From Lactifluus volemus (lineage: Eukaryota; Basidiomycota; Agaricomycetes; Russulales; Russulaceae): a stretch of DNA of 64,000 nucleotides. The notes below the pieces were generated by a model. That model had not been told where the DNA came from, searched no databases, and was given only the letters and a program-made list of their open reading frames with translations. The translations under genes and the position numbers were made by a program. The stretch lies in NCBI GenBank assembly GCA_022376515.1, contig WTXI01000104.1:1-64000 (forward strand), given 5' to 3'. Below, in pieces: positions 1 through 9,079 of the stretch (the first letter of the stretch is position 1; each line of letters opens with the position of its first letter).

Positions 1-2663
1 ATGTGAAGCGGGGATCTCTATCAGAAATGATTCTTCGGGGAACACCGTAGTTCGGAAAAACGTGGAGATGTAATAGGTCGATAACTTCTTCCGTGGTGAT
101 CTTTTTTGTACATGGTAAGAAGACGGCGGCTTTAGTGCAATCGTGATCAACGATCGTGAGAATGGAGTCGTATCCATGTGACTCGGGAAGATCCGTGATC
201 AGATCCATCGCCACGACTTGGAAGGGAACATTGGATGCTTCCTGTTCTCGTGGTTCGATGGGAGCGATAGGGGGTTTTGGACGATGGGTAAGGGGTTTTG
301 TTGACTGGCATGTGGCACATCCCTTGACGTATTGCGTGACATACTGCTTGAGTCCAGGCCACCAGAAGTTATGGAAGACTTCTATCATGGTGTTGGCGAT
401 CCTGGATGGCCAGCAAGCTGATGGTCATGATAACGCCAGAGTATATCTTTCTTCAGTTGGTCATCTTCAGGGACTACTGGAGCGTCTGCTTTCCACCACG
501 TCCTTCATGATCTTGTTCCAACTGATGTTCCTCTGCCCATCGTTTATGAGGTCGTCATTTTCTTTTTGTGTTGACCAGACACGCTCTTCAATGGAGTGAA
601 GTTCCATTGCTTGGACGAAGAGTTTGTCAGGTAACACCACGACGTCTTCGTTGTCATCATCGCCTTTGGGAATGGCGGGGTGTCGTGACAAGGCATCGGC
701 ACGATTTGTAGCACCAGGTTTGTGGATGAGTTCGAAGTTAAATTCTGCTAATTTGCTTAAGTAGCGTGCCACTCTTCGTGCGATGTTTCGTGGCGATCGA
801 TAAAATCGGAGGTTGTTGTGTCGGTGTATACTTTGATTGGAAAAGGTGAGGAAACAACACGTGTTCCCAGCGGAGAAGTCCCCTGACGACTGCTAAGAGT
901 TCGCGGTCATAGACTGGGTAGTTTCTCTCTGCAGCGTTGAAGGTGTGTGAGTCGTAACCAACTGCTCTGGTTTGTTATCTTTGTCCTTTGGAGTAAGACT
1001 GCTCCAGTGGCATATTGGGAGGCGTCTACTTCAAGTTCAAAGGTTTTGAGTAGTCGGGTCGGTACAGGACTGGGTCTTCTTGTACGCGTTGGAGTAAAAT
1101 TTTTAGGGCATTACTGCACTCATCGGTCCAGTCGAACTTCACCCCCTTCTTTAGAAGTGCAGTAATGGGACGTGCGATGTCGGCAAAGCCGCGGATGAAG
1201 GGTCGCTGAAAGCCAAGGACGCCAAGGGTGCTTCTGACGTCTTCGACTTTAGTAAGTACGGTAGGCCAATTGGCAAGGCCATTTCTTTTTGTCGGGTCAA
1301 TTGTTATCTTTCCATCGCGGACTTCAATACCAAGGTACTTGACTTGTTCTTTTTCGAAATGGCATTTTGACGCTTTGAAGAACAAGGAAAGTTCACGGGC
1401 ACGTGTGAGAACTGCATGAGTGATTTCCCGAAGTTCTTCTAGATTATCAGAGCAGATGAGGACGTCATCCATATAGATTAGGATACGTCCTGGGTATCTG
1501 TTGACAAGGTCGGCGAAGGCGGCATCCATGAACCGTTGGAAGACTGCGGGTGAGTTCCGAAGTCCAAAGAACATTACTTTAGGCTTAAAAAGACCATAGG
1601 GAGTTTTAAAAGCGGCTTTCCATTGGTCTTCGTCTTTGATGCGAATATTATGGTACCCCCAACGAATGTCAAGGGTAGTAAAATATCGCATGCCATGGAG
1701 CTGTTCTAGAAGATTTTCGATGCGGGGGAGAGGATAAACGTCGGGAATGGTATGTTCGTTAACGCGTCGATAATCTTGAACTGGTCTAGAACTTCCATCC
1801 GCTTTAGGGATGAGGAACCATGGCGAAGACCATGGGGAATCTGTTTGTTCAATATAGCCTTTCTCCTGATGTTCTTTGAGGAATTTCTTTGTAATCTCTT
1901 TTCCTTCTTCGGTTAACGGATAAACTTTACAGTTGATGATGTCAGGTGCGTCTGGTTTTAACTTTATCTCCATATCGAATTTTCCTCGGCTAGGAGGGAA
2001 GCGCTTTGCTGCCTCTTCGTCAAAGATGAAGGCATGACGCTGATATTCGAGGGGTATTCCTTGAACAGCAGCGCTTGAGGCCGTACGTCGTTCAGTATCT
2101 GCAATAGCCCATTCTTGGGATTTTCCAGCAGGTTCTAAAGCTCGTGCGAGTAAAACTCGAGCTTTTTCTTTGAGGGCAAGTGCTGCGTGGTAGTATTGGG
2201 ACTCGAGGCAAATCCTCGGATTTTCATCGTCTAGGGTTCGGTCTTTCCAATTGAGTCGTGGGTTAAACGTTTCTAGCCATGGGTATCCGAGGATGACACG
2301 GTCCATGCCTAGGTCTGTGATGAAGAAGTTTTGTAGTTCTTCTAGTTTTCCCATACGGATGCGTAAGGTGGAAAACTTCGTGACTCGTCCTAATTTGTTT
2401 TCCGTTCCATCGACGTTAAAGATCTGGATGGGTTTTTCTAGATCTTTTGTCCCTAGTTGCCATCTTTCTGCCGTTCGATGATCGATAAAATTACTGGTAG
2501 CGCCGCTATCGACAAGCGCTTTATCTTCTTTCGTTCCGCCATTATAGCTTGAATAAATAATAGGGACTTCCATTGATGAAATGGCATTTAAATACAAGCT
2601 ATTCGGTACTAAGGCTCGGATCCAGGCGGGGAGATCAGAGCCCTTTAAAAAGACGGATCTTGA
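1..2663 (-). pseudogene. pol: Pol polyprotein of gypsy element, frameshifted
   Basis: The open part (about 2655 down to 1026) encodes an aspartic protease (DSGATSNFID, around 2510-2480), then a reverse transcriptase with the TLDIRWGYHNIRI segment and the YMDD catalytic box (near 1480), then the start of RNase H. After 1026 the frame breaks. The RNase H tail (HKPGATNRADALSRHP) resumes at 772-467. A second break near 475 precedes the integrase zinc-binding region (YHDHQLAGHPG, near 430). A further single-base shift near 400 separates it from the rest (CATCQ motif and the DxITDLPES core), which is open to position 1. At least three frame breaks are visible. It differs from gag in being decayed, so the copy is probably immobile without help. 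Confidence 0.88.
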
Positions 2664-4465
2664 GAAAGGATTTCGGCAAGTTTGCCGCGTTCGTCATCAG
2701 ACATGGCTTTGAGGGCTTTAGCGACTTCCGCATTCGAAAGTTCTTTAGAAGGAGTAGGAGTGGGGTTCGTTGTTACTTCGGATGTTTCAGTAACACGAGC
2801 GCGTGTAGTGCCGGTGGTATTGGCGTTTCGTTTCTTCTTAACAGGGCACTCTCGAGAGAGATGGCCTTGTTCTTTGCAATAGAAGCAACGTCCTTCGCGT
2901 ATAAGGCGTTCGCGGTCAGGGTCAGGGGTGCGGTTGTTTTGGGTAGTAGTGACGTCTACATCCATAGCATCGGGATCGCGTTGTGGTCGTGGGGCTGGGC
3001 GCGGTGGCTGTTGAGGGCGGCGTTGTTGTTGTTGTCCTCGCGCATTGCCGAGTAATTGAGTAATGCGTCCTAGTGATCCGCCACCATGTAGTTCTTTGAA
3101 CAATTTTTGTTCTGTCCAGGCAGCTGAATGTTTTCGTGCTGCTTCTTGCCAGTCCGCAAGAGTTTCTGGTTTCGGCCATTCGCGATTCATGATGGTCATG
3201 TGAAGGGCTTCTTTGAGACCAGCGCGATACTGAATGATAGTCCCTTGAGCGTCGGCTTCAAAGCCTGCTTCTTCAAGAAGGTCATTGAACGAAGTAGTGT
3301 AATCATCTAGCTCGTCTCCGACCATCCGAAGTTTCGCAAACTTTGTAAGGGCATCTTCCTTTGCGGCGGCATCTCGGAAATCATTAAGGAACCTTTGTTT
3401 GAAACCCACCCAAAGGTCCAGGTCGTTTGGGTCTCCTCCACGGTCTAGGTATCCTCCCAGAGAGTTAAGACGTGCTTGGGCCCAGCCTTCGCAACGTGGT
3501 CCAGACATAAACGTGGTGAACATGAGGATTCGATTTGCAGGGTTTGACATTCCGGGGTTTCCTTGGTTTAATCTTCGGTAATTTTCGAAGATTTCCATGA
3601 ATCGTTTCGATCGCGATCTATTTCCATCGAAGGGTTTTGGGGGAATCCCCATTAATCCTCCTCCCGCAGCGGGGATTTGAGCAAAGCCTTGGCCTTGTTG
3701 AAGGGGAGCTGCTGCTGCTCCGCCTCCTCCACCGCCACCTCCTCCTCCACCGCCGCCTCCTCCAGGACTGCCAGGTGCTCCTCCTCCTCCTCCTCCTCCT
3801 CCACCGCCACTTCCTCCAGGGGAACCGCCTCCTCCTCCACCACCACTGAAGATTGCTCCACTACCACTTGCCGTGGTGGAAGCTTTCTTGCTTTTTCCTT
3901 TAGGCTGGGAAAAGAGGGCTGAAGCGGTGGGTGTTACTGTAGCGGTTGCTGAGGCGATTTGGAAAGGGGGGAGTAGGGCGTAGCCTGCCACTCCTTGTGC
4001 AGCTGCATGAAAAGCTCGCGCTGCAAGAGATTGGATAGGCGAGGTGCTTGTGGAAGCGGGGGCTTTGGATTTGAATATAGTGTTTAGGGCAAGGAGTTCT
4101 TTAGGAGTGAGTGGGGCGTTCGGGTCGGGTGCTGGTTCAGGTGTCGGTCGTTTAGCAAATATTTTTTTCATTTGCTCAAGCTGTTCATCGGTAGGACTTT
4201 CAGGTAAGAGGTCCAAGGCTACGTTGTAGTTCGGTTCTTCGCCACTTCCAGAGTCAGCTGGGGTTGCTGGCTGCTTTACTTGTTCAATTGCTTGTTCAAG
4301 TGTAATCATAGGGGTATGGGAGTGGGCGCGGAGTCTAGTCCCGGCGGCTTGCGCAAGGGCTTCGTCATCGTCGTCATCGCCTTGTGTAGGGCGATCTTGT
4401 TCAGGAGATTCTTCGGCTAACGCGGTGAATCTACCATATGGACTGCCTCTAGAGCTGTCTGACAT
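2645..4465 (-). CDS. gag: Gag polyprotein of gypsy element
   Basis: 606-aa capsid/nucleocapsid precursor packaging the retrotransposon RNA. The N-terminus is acidic. Residues of roughly 190-250 form very long glycine runs with a few Ser, Ala and Pro. The capsid-like retrotransposon gag domain follows (about residues 275-440; PKPFDG motif and a WVGFKQRF-like core). A CCHC zinc knuckle (CFYCKEQGHLSREC, spacing C-X2-C-X4-H-X4-C) lies near residue 530. The ATG is 47 bases inside the LTR boundary, so it is the first start on the genomic RNA. The ORF is uninterrupted. Pol starts in the -1 frame relative to gag and its frame overlaps the gag stop at a TTTTTAAA stretch, so ribosomal frameshifting or re-initiation would be needed to express pol. 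Confidence 0.93.
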   Translation of the reverse strand: MSDSSRGSPYGRFTALAEESPEQDRPTQGDDDDDEALAQAAGTRLRAHSHTPMITLEQAIEQVKQPATPADSGSGEEPNYNVALDLLPESPTDEQLEQMKKIFAKRPTPEPAPDPNAPLTPKELLALNTIFKSKAPASTSTSPIQSLAARAFHAAAQGVAGYALLPPFQIASATATVTPTASALFSQPKGKSKKASTTASGSGAIFSGGGGGGGSPGGSGGGGGGGGGGAPGSPGGGGGGGGGGGGGGGAAAAPLQQGQGFAQIPAAGGGLMGIPPKPFDGNRSRSKRFMEIFENYRRLNQGNPGMSNPANRILMFTTFMSGPRCEGWAQARLNSLGGYLDRGGDPNDLDLWVGFKQRFLNDFRDAAAKEDALTKFAKLRMVGDELDDYTTSFNDLLEEAGFEADAQGTIIQYRAGLKEALHMTIMNREWPKPETLADWQEAARKHSAAWTEQKLFKELHGGGSLGRITQLLGNARGQQQQRRPQQPPRPAPRPQRDPDAMDVDVTTTQNNRTPDPDRERLIREGRCFYCKEQGHLSRECPVKKKRNANTTGTTRARVTETSEVTTNPTPTPSKELSNAEVAKALKAMSDDERGKLAEILSQDPSF

Positions 4466-4499
4466 GGTTCGTTTCGTTCGTTCACAAATGTGAGAGTGG

Positions 4500-4512
4500 A
4501 AGTCTCAGTTTG
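4500..4512 (-). promoter_or_regulatory. Putative self-complementary primer-binding site
   Basis: The 13 bases directly inside the LTR read CAAACTGAGACTT on the element strand. Their complement, AAGTCTCAGTTTTG, lies within the LTR at 4804-4791, about 35 nt after the TATA box, so it should be at or near the 5' end of the transcript. Twelve bases pair perfectly, with one extra base. This arrangement matches the self-priming of Tf1/sushi-type elements, where the mRNA 5' end primes minus-strand synthesis instead of a tRNA. Confidence 0.6.
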
Positions 4513-5118
4513 TGTTAAGGTTCCAAGTGGGACCTTTGTACGAAGTGTACGTTCGTTCGTGAAGTCAAGAATTAGACTTGCAAGACGTGCAAGTCAAGAT
4601 CAAAGGTTCGATAAAGACGAGACTTAGTAAACGACTAAGTCAAGAGCGTTTCAGAGGTCAAGGGCTTTGGGCTTTAGGGATAAGACCAAAGTGTCAAGAA
4701 GTCGAAGAGCGTGATGTCAAGAGGGTTCTCTCAGGTCTGATGCTTCTAGGCAAGCAAGGTTCTAATAGATAGAAGACTTGGATTGCGAAACAAAACTGAG
4801 ACTTAAGGTCTCTAGGGCAGAAAGTACATGGTTTATATAGAGAAGGAACGTGGCTATGTACACAGCCATAGGGGCTGTGACCTTCGTACAGCTTTCAGGG
4901 TTTGAAACATGTTCCAGGAATCAGCGAGTCATCCTGTGCATGTGGCTGTTGCTTGAGGCTGTACGGTGCTATGTAAAGCTGTATCGTGAGAAAATAAGTA
5001 GGCGATCTGAAACAAAGCGATCGGCAGTCCATTCGCATAAGCAAGGAAGTCAGCAGAAATGAGTCAGCAGTCCGAAAACGTATAGTATGAGTCAGCAAGC
5101 ACGTGTCAGTCCATAACA
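4513..5118 (-). repeat. 5' LTR of the gypsy element
   Basis: The LTR begins TGTTATGG and ends CCTTAACA on the element strand (TG...CA ends). It has the same length, 606 bp, as the solo LTR at 7063-7668 and aligns along its whole length. It contains a TATATAAA box (plus-strand complement near 4833) and two TGAGTCA heptamers at 5060-5066 and 5088-5094 in the upstream U3 part. These are TGACTCA on the element strand. Confidence 0.95.
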
Positions 5119-5119
5119 C

Positions 5120-6133
5120 GGCACCCCCCAGGGCTCGCCCCTCTCGCCTATCCTTTCAGCTATTTATACGGCCCCCCTCCTCACTCTCCTTAACTCTTCG
5201 GACTCCTCCCCCTTCACCTCCTTCCAGTTATATGTTGACGACGGCTGCATCACTGCCAGCGGGGAAACGTACCGCTCTGCGGCGTCGAAGGCCGCGCGAT
5301 TGTACGAGCAAGCAGCTTCCTGGCTATTTGATGTGGGGCTCCAGCTCGACCTGGAGAAGACGGAATTCATGATCTTCCGCACCCGCCATGTCGAACGCCA
5401 TTTTGGCCCTCATTTAACTCGCATCGCTCTTCGGGATCCTTCCAATGGTGAGTACACAGTCAAAATATCCAAGGTGGTTCGCTACCTCGGTATCTACTTC
5501 AACCCCACGCTTTCGTGGAAGGAACACGTCTCCATCATGGCCTCCAGAGCCCGCTCTTCCCTAGCGGCCCTGGGGGTCCTCGGCAACTCTGTTCGAGGCT
5601 TGGACTTCGCTAATTGGCGTAAGGTCTACCTCGCGGTAATTCTTCCAATTCTCACGTACGGTTCTCCCATTTGGTTCACTGACATCAAACAGAAAGGCCT
5701 GGTTCAACCCCTTCAGGTGGCACAGAACCAGGCCTGTCGCCGCCTCAGTGGTGCCTTCCGTACTACACCCACTGCCCCACTCCATCATCTACTTAGCATT
5801 CCACCTGTATGATTCACCTTGCTTAAACTCAGATCCCAGTACATCACTCGCCTCTCATCGCTTCCCCCATCCTCCCCTCTGCTCACGTCGGTCTGGCTCA
5901 ACCCCATCTCACGATGGCGTCTCACCTTCCTTCCCCTTACGAACCTTTGGTCTCTAGTCAAATCCAGAGCCCCCCCGCTCTTTCCTTTCTCGTACCCTTC
6001 CCCGCCTTACTCATCCGCCTGGTCGCACCAGGGCTTCACTTCCTATGCTTCCTCCCCTAAGGAGGTACACTCCCTCACTCGTTGTTACGGTTATGCGGGC
6101 CGCCCGGCCCATTTCTTACTGTTTTCCGTCTGA
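5120..6133 (+). pseudogene. LINE reverse transcriptase fragment
   Basis: The frame is open from the LTR junction. It encodes PQGSPLSP (RT motif B) and YVDD (motif C, near 5230), then thumb-region sequence with a YLGIYFNP-type motif. A single in-frame TGA at 5810-5812 (expected CGA, a C-to-T change) interrupts it. The same frame then stays open to 6133, which shows recent inactivation. The N-terminal endonuclease and RT motifs are not in the window. Similar to the Tad1/X-element-like reverse transcriptases common in Agaricomycetes. Confidence 0.85.
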
Positions 6134-6139
6134 TTTTCG

Positions 6140-7057
6140 ACTTGTGTTGTGACCTAGGATCCCTTTCCTTGGCCAGCCCCTTCTGTTCCGCTTCTAGGGG
6201 CTGTGCGTTGCCGTTTTGGACGTGTATTTGACTCAGGGATCATGACTCAAATCTTGAGTCAGCGTTCTTGACTCAGATCTTGAGTCAGACGCACTGAGTC
6301 AGTTCTTGAGTCATCAGAACTGACTCAGGTCCTTAGTCAATAGTCTTGACTTCGCTACTGTACTGTGACCTTTGTAGGATAGTTGGCTGGCCCTCTGTAC
6401 GCATAAATAGGGCCCTGTAGACGAGCTAAAGCCCCAGCTTCAGCTTCGTCTAGAATCGCAGTTCATTGTCTCCTGCTCACGCTCGCATCGCATCTTCCTC
6501 CTCTCTTCTTGTGAATCCCCTCTTCGTACCTTGATCTAGGTACTTCGCGCCACAATCAGACATCTGTGAATTTGTTCCATTTCCGTGTAACAAGTCCCCA
6601 GACGCCTGAACCCTAAAACGAACGCGCTGTGAGAAGTAGTCCCCACTTCTCACTCCGCGTCCGCCCTCGAACCTTAGTTCAACCTCACACGAGTGTCCTT
6701 GGAAGGCGAGAACCCCTTGCGTTCCAATTACACTCGCGCCCGTGTTGCGGTTGAACCCACACATCGTCATTAACCCATCTGCCACCGTCTATCCCTTTTG
6801 GGAACGGTAACTCCGACCATCGCGTGCGCCGGCCCGTATTAACCGCCTCACGCGATACGAACACCGAGAGTTCGCACAGTCAAGTCTACTCCTCTAGGAC
6901 CTTGTCTGCGTGTGCTAGAATCGACTATTTGGTGTTGCTAGTCTTGTCCGACTCGCTACAGCAAATAGCCAACCAGAACGACGCTCACTTCGAGCCACAG
7001 TCCCTGCGAACCGTGACACTCGTTCCCTCATCGCTAAACCCCCTCCTCTTGCCCATT
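6140..7057 (+). repeat. LTR-like insertion with promoter architecture
   Basis: This block separates the two halves of the LINE and has no coding potential I trust. It starts near TGTTGTGACC (about 6144), carries an ordered array of TGASTCA heptamers (6229-6353), and then has a TATA-like CATAAATAG at 6402-6410. That layout is what an LTR U3/R region looks like. I could not fix the right end or find a target duplication; candidate ends lie near 7018-7057. It may be a solo LTR of a second family, or an LTR plus leader. Confidence 0.4.
6229..6353 (+). promoter_or_regulatory. Phased array of TGASTCA (Gcn4/AP-1 type) sites
   Basis: Eight perfect heptamers start at 6229, 6243, 6255, 6269, 6281, 6295, 6307 and 6321. 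Two degenerate ones follow at 6333 (TTAGTCA) and 6347 (TGACTTC). The spacing alternates exactly 14, 12, 14, 12, 14, 12, 14, 12, 14. TGACTCA is the recognition site of bZIP factors such as yeast Gcn4 and the filamentous-fungal cross-pathway control protein CPC1. A TATA-like box follows 49 bases downstream. The role as an upstream activating sequence is inferred. Confidence 0.7.
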
Positions 7058-7062
7058 GCCTT

Positions 7063-7668
7063 TGTTATGGACTGACACGTGTTTGATGACTCATACTATA
7101 CATTTTCGGACTACTGACTCATTTCGGCTGACTCTCTTGCTTATGTGAATGGACTGCCGATCGCTTTGTTTCAGATCGCTTACTTACTTTTCTCACGTAC
7201 AGCCTTGCACAGCACCGTACAGCCTCAAGCAACAGCCACATGCACAGGATGACTCGCTGATTCCTGGAACATGTTTCAAACCCTGAAAGCTGTACGAAGG
7301 TCACAGCCCCTATGGCTGTGTACGTAGCCTCATTCTTCTCTATATAAACCCTGTACTTTCTGTCCTAGAGACCTTAAGTCTCAGTTTTGTTTCGCAATCC
7401 AAGTCCTTCTATCTATTAGAAACCTTGTCTTGCCTAGAAGCATCAGACCTGAGAGAACCCTCTTGACATCACGACCTTCGACTTCTTGACACTTTGGTCT
7501 CACCCTGAGCCCAAAGCCCTTGACCTCTGAAACGCTCTTGACTTAGTCGTTTATTAAGTCTCATCTCTATCAAACCTTTGATCTTGACTTGCACGTCTTG
7601 CAAGTCTAGTTCTTGACTTCACGAACGATCGTACACTTCGTACAAAGGTCCCACTTGGAACCTTAACA
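7063..7668 (+). repeat. Solo LTR of the gypsy family
   Basis: A 606-bp LTR in plus orientation, TGTTATGG...CCTTAACA, matches the LTR at 4513-5118 in inverted orientation. It is flanked by a perfect 5-bp target duplication GCCTT (7058-7062 and 7669-7673). A single LTR with an intact duplication is the product of LTR-LTR recombination after insertion. It keeps TATATAAA at 7341-7348, TGACTCA at 7087-7093 and 7115-7121 and a near match at 7129, at 28- and 14-bp spacing. Confidence 0.95.
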
Positions 7669-7679
7669 GCCTTTATATT

Positions 7680-8609
7680 AGAACCCTTCCTCTCCCCACC
7701 CCTGACTCTTACGGACATACCTTCTTACTGTACAGTGGGGAGAGGTTGCTGCAGTCGGGGGTGTCGGTGGACACGGACCGAAAATGGTCACTCCTCAAGG
7801 CCCTCTTGCAGGGCCTCGATTTTTTCCTCTCGCTCCCTTCGGGGAGCTTCCTCTATATTCTCTTACCGAACAAATTGGTCCTACCCTATCTTATGAACAC
7901 TTCCGTTAAGTCCCCTTTTCTTTCTTTTGCCTCCTACTTTACTTCTTCTCTCTCTTCCTTTTTGGACCCTTCCCCAGAGCGCGCCGTTGAGCTACGGCTC
8001 TTCAAGGAGTCTTGGGCTTGTGTCCCTGGGTCGGAGGAACTGGATCGCCTCCTCCGGGAATTGCAACCTACCTTGGTGGTTGTACCCCCAGTTCCCCCCT
8101 CTAATTTCGCTTTCGACTTATGGGGGAAGGAGCTCGCCTCCGGGGAGCTCCCTCGCACGCCGGGCCACAAGGCCTGGCGCGCATGCCCTAACACCCCGTT
8201 GAACCAACCTCCACCATTTGTGCGGGGACTACTCTCCCACAAAAACAGACACCTCTTCACGTCCGGGCTACAAATCCTCAGTCAACACGCCTTCTTCGCG
8301 GACTACAGCGACCTGTTCCGACCGCTAGCGGGAGACAACACTTTCTGCCCCTGCAACGATGTCCCCTTCACACCCACACTTTCACCACTTCACTCAGGAC
8401 CACCCACACCGGTCCCCGCACATCGCTACTCCATCAACCACGTCCTCTTCGACTGCCGCCTCCACTCCGACCACCGCGCCTCCACTATCGAAGGATTCTC
8501 CTCACAGTACCTCTTCTCTACTGAAGCAGGTGGCCGCCGTCTCGCCCAATTCCTACTCCTCTCACAACAAGGCCTCTGGCCCCTCCCACCCCGCCCTGAC
8601 CCCCCTTGA
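7680..8609 (+). pseudogene. LINE C-terminal region (RNase H-like and Cys/His segment)
   Basis: An open frame of about 300 codons continues the LINE polyprotein after the insertions. The first part has the spacing of a fast-evolving RNase H-like domain. The last part has a Cys-X-Cys ... His ... Cys cluster (CPCN ... INHVLFDC) typical of the C-terminus of Tad/Jockey-group LINE proteins. It ends at 8609. Read alone it lacks a start codon, since it was severed from the RT part by the LTR insertions. Confidence 0.75.
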
Positions 8610-8739
8610 ATGTTTCCGGCCCTGGCCACGCTCCCTTCCTTCTAGCCTCTTCTTATTGTACTCCTTCTTTCTCCCCTTCCCATTTACCTTGTTTCCTTAC
8701 TTGTGTCTCCATTTGGATAGTACCTTGTACAGAGTAACT

Positions 8740-8802
8740 TAGTCTTGTCGCAATATACGCGGGGACTCAAAACCCCAATTCAAAAAAAAAAAAAAAAAAA
8801 AA
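8740..8802 (+). repeat. LINE 3' tail and poly(A)
   Basis: The conserved 3' end has a GGGG ACTCAAAA CCCC hairpin followed by about 21 A residues. The same tail, with one base change, ends the element at 45015-45934, although the bodies upstream of it look unrelated. Confidence 0.85.
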
Positions 8803-9079
8803 TTACCCTACTAACTGTTAGCCGAATGTTCCCGGCCACTCACGACATTTGATTCATTCGGCTAATAGGGGTTGTATGTACCCAGGGCCACCAAGCGTGC
8901 TCGATCTATCTGCGATAACCATGGTTTGAAATTTCAGAGATCGAACCGTCGCTTGGACCGCTTGTGCCCGAAGGTTGTGAGGGGTGTGGGTGAACACAGA
9001 TGCGACCTCTAGCTGCACTCCTCCCTGCTCATCCGAGTCAGTCAAGTTGACAAAGGAAACCACTCGACCCAACTTGATC

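Larger units (their letters stand above)
1..5118 (-). mobile_element. Ty3/gypsy LTR retrotransposon, 3' part cut by window edge
   Basis: Reading on the minus strand, the element starts with a 606-bp 5' LTR (5118-4513), then a primer-binding site, gag, and pol in the order protease, reverse transcriptase, RNase H, integrase. That order defines Ty3/gypsy. The integrase and the 3' LTR continue beyond position 1. The element sits inside the reverse transcriptase ORF of a LINE: the first LINE codons after the LTR encode the PQGSPLSP motif. The likely 5-bp target duplication is CGGCA at 5119-5123, but its partner lies outside the window. Gag is intact and pol is broken after RNase H, so this copy is probably not autonomous. 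Confidence 0.93.
5119..8802 (+). mobile_element. Non-LTR retrotransposon (LINE), interrupted by three LTR-type insertions
   Basis: The 3' half of a LINE is present: reverse transcriptase from motif B onward (5120-6133), then an RNase H-like and Cys/His C-terminal part (about 7680-8609), a 3' UTR and a poly(A) tract at 8782-8802. The 5' half must lie beyond the gypsy insertion, outside the window. A further LTR-like block and a solo LTR (about 6140-7673) separate the two coding parts. The 3' end (tcttgtcgcaatatacgcgg, then a GGGG...CCCC hairpin, then poly(A)) recurs in the element ending near 45934. Confidence 0.85.

Noticed and set aside
2640..2660. Classical -1 frameshift heptamer at the gag/pol overlap
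   Set aside because: TTTTTAAA is present, but it does not fit the X_XXY_YYZ pattern in the gag frame.
3637..3922. Plus-strand and other-frame ORFs rich in Leu, Ser or Glu
   Set aside because: They are frame shadows of the CTCCTC repeat that encodes the gag polyglycine tract.
6144..7018. A fully delimited second LTR with TGTTGTGAC...GTGACA ends
   Set aside because: No matching target duplication could be found at those ends, so only an approximate LTR-like block is reported.
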